The position numbers were made by a program, and so were the translations under genes. Shown here piece after piece: positions 5,388 to 6,918 of a stretch of DNA of 6,918 nucleotides. The stretch spans positions 1-6,918 of the forward strand of contig JAUJMI010000198.1 of NCBI GenBank assembly GCA_030446945.1, read 5' to 3'. The stretch is from Longimicrobium sp. (GTDB lineage Bacteria; Gemmatimonadota; Gemmatimonadetes; Longimicrobiales; Longimicrobiaceae). How positions within the stretch are numbered: position 1 is the stretch's first letter; each line of letters opens with the position of its first letter. Below the pieces are notes generated by a model. The model ran no database searches, was not told the DNA's origin, and worked only from the letters and a program-made list of their open reading frames with translations.

Positions 5388-5950
5388 CCGTGCATCTCCT
5401 GCCCGGACAGCATCCGCGTCTCGCCGACGTTGGGCTCGTTGCCGGTGACGATGCCCTTGACGACCTCGAAGAGCACCACCGGGCGCGGGGTGTTGTTCAC
5501 CATGTAGACCACGGAGTCCGCGTCCACGGCGATGAGGACGATGCGCGGATCGTCCGGGCCGCCGTCGCGCTGGCCGCCCTCGTCGCCGAACCAGGCGCGC
5601 CAGTCGGGCTTGTAGAGCTCGTGGATCTTGGCGCGGTCGCGCACCAGGCGGGCGCGACCGCTCACCGACACCCACTCGCGCGTGCGGTCTCGGTAAAAGG
5701 AGACGTTCACGTGCGGGTCCGTCTCCAGCTCGTCCAGCTTGTGCGACTCCGCGTCGGTCGCGAACCAGAGGTCCGCGCCCCCCGCCTGGCCCTGCGCCGC
5801 CATCGGGCGCGACACCAGGTGCCCGTCCGCGCGGCGCGTGGTGAACATCGCGATCTCGATCCCCTCGATCAGGCGGTACAGCTCCGCCAGCTTCTTCTCG
5901 GTGGGGACGTTCTCGGTCGCGCCGTGCTTTCCATCCTTCCAATCCGACAT
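5378..5950 (-). CDS. General stress protein 26-like PNPOx-family protein
   Basis: This 190-residue product belongs to the pyridoxamine 5'-phosphate oxidase-like split-barrel superfamily, in the branch named general stress protein 26 (PF16242 type). The ATG at 5950 is set by GGAGG seven bases upstream; an in-frame ATG at 5971 lacks such a site. Family landmarks include IEIAMFTTRRADGHLVSRPM (strand pair at the start of the barrel), DLWFATDAESHKLDEL, VNVSFYRDRTREWVSVSGRA and the helix ELYKPDWRAWFGDEGG. Known members bind FMN or related flavins as homodimers, but few have a defined reaction; true vitamin B6 oxidase activity is not implied. No signal peptide, so cytoplasmic. It is transcribed alone, with a strong terminator 55 bases beyond its stop, and is divergent from the transporter gene. 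Confidence 0.92.
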   Translation of the reverse strand: MSDWKDGKHGATENVPTEKKLAELYRLIEGIEIAMFTTRRADGHLVSRPMAAQGQAGGADLWFATDAESHKLDELETDPHVNVSFYRDRTREWVSVSGRARLVRDRAKIHELYKPDWRAWFGDEGGQRDGGPDDPRIVLIAVDADSVVYMVNNTPRPVVLFEVVKGIVTGNEPNVGETRMLSGQEMHGSA

Positions 5951-5957
5951 GCTTCGA

Positions 5958-5962
5958 CCTCC
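5958..5962 (-). promoter_or_regulatory. Ribosome binding site of the stress-protein gene
   Basis: GGAGG on the minus strand lies seven bases before the ATG at 5950 and decides that start over the in-frame ATG at 5971. Confidence 0.8.
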
Positions 5963-6097
5963 AAAATCCAAGGTTGGTGTAAAGTCCGGGGCGGGCGGGT
6001 GAGCAGTATGCGTGCCGCCCGGCCTTGCCCCGCGCCCCTACGCGCGGCATCCTTGGGCGCGTTGACGACCATCGCATTTCCGCCCGCAGCCGCCGAC

Positions 6098-6918
6098 GTG
6101 ACCCCGCGCACCCTGCACCGCCTCCAGATCCTGGGCGCCGCCCTCCTCTTCTCCACCGGGGGCGCGGCCATCAAGGCGACCACGCTCACGAGTTGGCAGG
6201 TCGCCGGGTTCCGCTCGGGGATCGCGGCGCTCGCGCTCATCCTGCTGGTGCCCTCCGCGCGGCGCGGGTGGTCGTGGCACGTGGCGCCGGTGGGACTGGC
6301 GTACGCGCTGACGCTGGTCACCTTCGTCACGGCCAACAAGCTGACGACGTCGGCGAACGCCATCTTCCTCCAGTCCACGGCGCCTCTATACGTCCTGCTG
6401 CTGAGCCCGCTCCTGCTGCGCGAGCGCATCCGCAGGAGCGACGTTGCGTTCATGGCGCCGATCGCGCTGGGGCTGGCGCTCTTCTTCGTGGGCGCCGAGG
6501 ACCCGGTGCGCACCGCCCCGGACCCCGCACGCGGCAACCTGATGGGCGCGGCGAGCGGGCTGCTGTACGGCTTCACGGTGATGGGGCTGCGCTGGACCGG
6601 GAGCCGCGGCGAGGGCTCGGCGGTCCCCACCGTCGTGGCGGGGAACCTGATCGCATTCCTCCTCTGCCTTCCCGCCGCGCTCCCGGTGACGGGCGGGGGG
6701 ACGGCGGACTGGCTGGCGGTGGGCTACCTGGGCGTCTTCCAGATCGCCGCAGCGTACGTGCTGCTCAGCGCCGGCCTACGGCACGTGGGCGCGCTGGAGG
6801 CCAGCACCCTGCTGCTGCTGGAGCCCGCGTTGAACCCCGTGCTCTCCTGGGTCTTTCACGGCGAGGAGCCGAGCAGCCGCTACACCTTCAAGTACCTGAG
6901 CGAGGGCGGCACCTGGTT
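6098..6918 (+). CDS. DMT-superfamily (EamA) transporter, 3' end outside window
   Basis: This frame stays open to the window edge and gives 273 residues from the GTG at 6098. It is a drug/metabolite transporter with two EamA repeats and about nine membrane helices visible. The first repeat carries RLQILGAALLFSTGGAAIKA (8-27), QVAGFRSGIAALALILLV (34-51) and the signature STAPLYVLLLSPLLLRERI (93-111). The second spans about 147-258, with LLLLEPALNPVLSWVFHGEE (238-257). Such proteins move small metabolites, often outward; the substrate cannot be read from sequence. I prefer GTG because the family alignment begins close to it; an in-frame ATG at 6008 would add 30 Ala/Pro-rich residues. Neither has a good ribosome binding site. 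Residues 259-273 (SSRYTFKYLSEGGTW) do not look like the hydrophobic last helix expected here. Confidence 0.85.
   Translation, partial: MTPRTLHRLQILGAALLFSTGGAAIKATTLTSWQVAGFRSGIAALALILLVPSARRGWSWHVAPVGLAYALTLVTFVTANKLTTSANAIFLQSTAPLYVLLLSPLLLRERIRRSDVAFMAPIALGLALFFVGAEDPVRTAPDPARGNLMGAASGLLYGFTVMGLRWTGSRGEGSAVPTVVAGNLIAFLLCLPAALPVTGGGTADWLAVGYLGVFQIAAAYVLLSAGLRHVGALEASTLLLLEPALNPVLSWVFHGEEPSSRYTFKYLSEGGTW

Noticed and set aside
5869..6630. 253-residue minus-strand open frame covering the transporter start and the stress-protein start
   Set aside because: It overlaps two well-supported genes, has Arg/Ser/Pro-rich composition and lacks family features.
1..6918. tRNA, rRNA, riboswitch, or defence/secondary-metabolite gene cluster
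   Set aside because: I found no cloverleaf, rRNA or riboswitch-like conserved core, and every recognisable gene belongs to a common housekeeping or envelope family. I see no new multigene system here.

Overview
This is a roughly 70% GC chromosomal stretch from a diderm bacterium. Two products have lipoprotein signal peptides and a third is an outer-membrane beta-barrel, so an outer membrane is expected. The gene families, the GC-rich synonymous codons and the crowd of small intergenic palindromes are what I would expect from Gemmatimonadota, most likely a Longimicrobium-like lineage. That placement is inference from style and family resemblance, not a database match.

Layout. Bases 1-211 hold the C-terminal end of an ATP-dependent DNA ligase (+). 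It converges on a DUF885 putative metallopeptidase lipoprotein (-, 562-2331) across a 350-base spacer packed with four separate hairpin-forming elements. The DUF885 gene is divergent from a YfbK-like von Willebrand factor A (VWA) lipoprotein (+, 2631-4232). Their shared 299-base upstream region carries a pair of operator-like palindromes and a second perfect inverted repeat. After the VWA gene comes a tandem octamer repeat and a plausible sigma-70 promoter, then an 8-stranded-type outer-membrane barrel protein (+, 4488-5051). That gene converges on a general-stress-protein-26-like flavin-binding split-barrel gene (-, 5378-5950). The spacer between them has a ~198-bp element with inverted ends and a textbook intrinsic terminator for the minus-strand gene. 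Finally a DMT/EamA-type transporter (+, from about 6098) runs off the right edge.

The genes look like independently transcribed housekeeping or envelope genes rather than one operon: strands alternate and no adjacent pair is close enough to be translationally coupled. The common theme of the centre is the cell envelope: two lipoproteins divergently transcribed from one control region, followed by an outer-membrane barrel.

I do not see a new multigene system. The signals most worth following are non-coding: the twin GTTC-GAAC palindromes 22 bp apart, the tandem 8-mer repeats placed right after (or overlapping) stop codons, the inverted-end element abutting the terminator T-tract, and an abrupt loss of family resemblance in the last ~15 codons of the transporter.
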